A stretch of DNA of 64,000 bases from a virus. The position numbers and the translations under genes are program-made. Position 1 is the first letter of the stretch; the number at the start of each line of letters is the position of its first letter. Below, one piece after another: positions 62,899-64,000 of this stretch. The notes under the pieces are model-generated. The model saw only the letters and a program-made list of their open reading frames with translations. It made no database searches and was not told the DNA's origin. The stretch lies in the IMG/VR virus record IMGVR_UViG_3300020463_000014, positions 1-64,000 of that record; one strand, given 5' to 3'.

Positions 62899-63987
62899 TT
62901 ATCTTTTCTGATGTGATAATTTACATAATCCTAAAGTGGTAGAAAAAGCACCATCACCTGCAGGACTAAATGTATGTTTAGCTGTGTATATTAAATAATT
63001 GCCAGACTTTTTTATATCTAATTCTTGACTATTTTCAATGTTATCATGCATTGCATTTTTTTTAATTTCTACACTTATTCTATTACTTATAGTCATATTT
63101 GCATCTTTTGCTAAAAAGTTTCTACCTGGTACTTCGATAGTTAAACTTGATTTATGCAAATACCCTCTCAATCCACGGGCCGTTACTTTTAAGTTATGTA
63201 AATCACCTGTATGATATTCGTTATACCCTCTAATAAGATCAGGTGAACCATTTGAAACTCCACTTTGTGAGCGAGTTGTAGTAATGTTAGTTATTGTTGA
63301 TGCATTATATTGACTCATATTTTTACCACCTAACATTGCTTTATCGTCATAAACTGGTATATCATCTTCAGGCATAATTCCTAACATTTTTGCTCGGGCA
63401 AATGTTTCTCCAGGATTATGTTTTCGTACATGTATTGTTCCACGATACGTATCGATAAAATTATATGTTGAAGGGCCTAAACCAATATTATTATATGTAT
63501 TCTGGCTTTCAGAGTTTTTCATTGAATAGCTTTTTATTATGAAAAGTTTTTCTATTGGTTTTAATGTATGAGCTTTAGCTGCAATCGATTCAGAATAAGT
63601 GTATGGTAATAATCCACTTCCAGGATTATTTACTGTTGGTAATTTAAGCATTGTTTCTAAATCTAAAAATCTAATTCTATCATCGCCCATACTAGCAAAA
63701 ACATAAAATGGATACCCATTGCCGCTTATACATCTATCACATAACCACAAAAGTGCATCTAAAGGGCCAATATTTGGTATCAATATTTTTAAAGTTCCAT
63801 CTATTAATGGTTCAATATCATCATTAAATAATAATTCATTATTTAAAAAATAATCTGATCCACTAAATGTGTATCTATTTAATTCATTTAATAAGCTTTG
63901 CATTATTTCAACTGGGTTACTTACAAACCCTCCGTCGTTAAATCCGCCGCGACTTTCAACTGCTTTAAATACTTTATTGATTGCCAT
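62899..63987 (-). CDS. Gp27-like baseplate hub protein, probably cut by the window edge
   Basis: A frame of at least 362 codons that stays open through the last 13 bases of the window. The ATG at 63987 has no ribosome site, and T4 gp27 is 391 aa, so the true start is probably beyond the edge. Segments such as VEIMQSLLNELNRYTFSGSD, IPNIGPLDALLWLCDRC and YLIYTAKHTFSPAGD fit a gp27/gp44-type hub ring protein, and it is followed by the OB-fold lysozyme protein as in the 27-5 functional pair. The family call is moderately confident; the middle of the protein is not diagnostic. Confidence 0.7.
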   Translation of the reverse strand: MAINKVFKAVESRGGFNDGGFVSNPVEIMQSLLNELNRYTFSGSDYFLNNELLFNDDIEPLIDGTLKILIPNIGPLDALLWLCDRCISGNGYPFYVFASMGDDRIRFLDLETMLKLPTVNNPGSGLLPYTYSESIAAKAHTLKPIEKLFIIKSYSMKNSESQNTYNNIGLGPSTYNFIDTYRGTIHVRKHNPGETFARAKMLGIMPEDDIPVYDDKAMLGGKNMSQYNASTITNITTTRSQSGVSNGSPDLIRGYNEYHTGDLHNLKVTARGLRGYLHKSSLTIEVPGRNFLAKDANMTISNRISVEIKKNAMHDNIENSQELDIKKSGNYLIYTAKHTFSPAGDGAFSTTLGLCKLSHQKR

Positions 63988-64000
63988 TAAATTAGATTGG

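Noticed and set aside
1-64000. tRNA genes, integrase, transposases or attachment sites
   Set aside because: No cloverleaf-like sequence, mobile-element gene or flanking direct repeat was noticed; the gaps between genes are short and account for themselves.

Overview
The window is AT-rich, almost wholly coding viral DNA from a T4-like contractile-tailed marine myovirus, closest in gene style to cyanophage and pelagiphage genomes. The evidence is the neck and packaging genes in T4 order (13-14-15-16-17-18), T4-type baseplate genes (gp27-like hub, gp5-type OB-fold and beta-helix proteins, gp25, gp6, gp8), and exact T4-type late promoter motifs (TATAAATA) in front of structural transcription units. 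I saw no tRNA, rRNA, integrase, transposase, CRISPR or photosynthesis gene. The host cannot be named from this window. Nearly everything is on the minus strand, so transcription runs from high to low coordinates.

Layout in transcription order. (1) 63987-46108: baseplate hub and wedge: gp27-like hub protein (cut by the window edge), OB-fold plus tail lysozyme protein, amidase hub protein, beta-helix spike/hub protein, gp25, gp6, a 392-aa wedge-region protein, gp8-like, and a 1757-aa DUF4815-like virion protein. (2) 46115-44324: a coiled-coil small protein and a fibre ending in a Peptidase_G2-type domain. (3) 44281-33556: a 13-gene cassette with overlapping genes: five radical SAM enzymes (one with a B12-binding-type N-terminus, the others with extra C-terminal cysteine clusters), three 2OG-Fe(II) oxygenases, one cupin/JmjC-like oxygenase, three proteins of unknown function, and one small late-promoter-driven protein ending in three CHxS tetrads followed by RGRR. 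This looks like a RiPP-like or virion-protein modification system and is the main discovery of the window. (4) 32705-33572: a plus-strand island of two small genes with a sigma70-type promoter and a hairpin terminator. (5) 32587-5734: fibre and adhesin module, including a single 4508-aa protein with two short-period repeat arrays and trimeric-adhesin-like head repeats, a glycine-rich adhesin-like protein, a LamG/beta-helix protein of 1702 aa, a beta-propeller-like protein and a protein with a complete cupredoxin copper-site motif. (6) 5667-1: neck, tail sheath stabiliser, terminase and the start of the tail sheath gene, with two small genes between 15 and 16 whose N-termini resemble T4 internal-protein capsid-targeting leaders.

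How it fits together: late promoters divide the minus strand into units for the baseplate, modification cassette, fibres and neck/packaging genes. The modification cassette lies between the baseplate wedge genes and the fibre genes, roughly where T4 carries genes 9-12, and its CHxS-tailed protein has the same promoter type as virion genes. The simplest inference is that the enzymes modify that small late protein or another virion protein. Only the gene context and motifs are visible; the chemistry and substrate are inferred.
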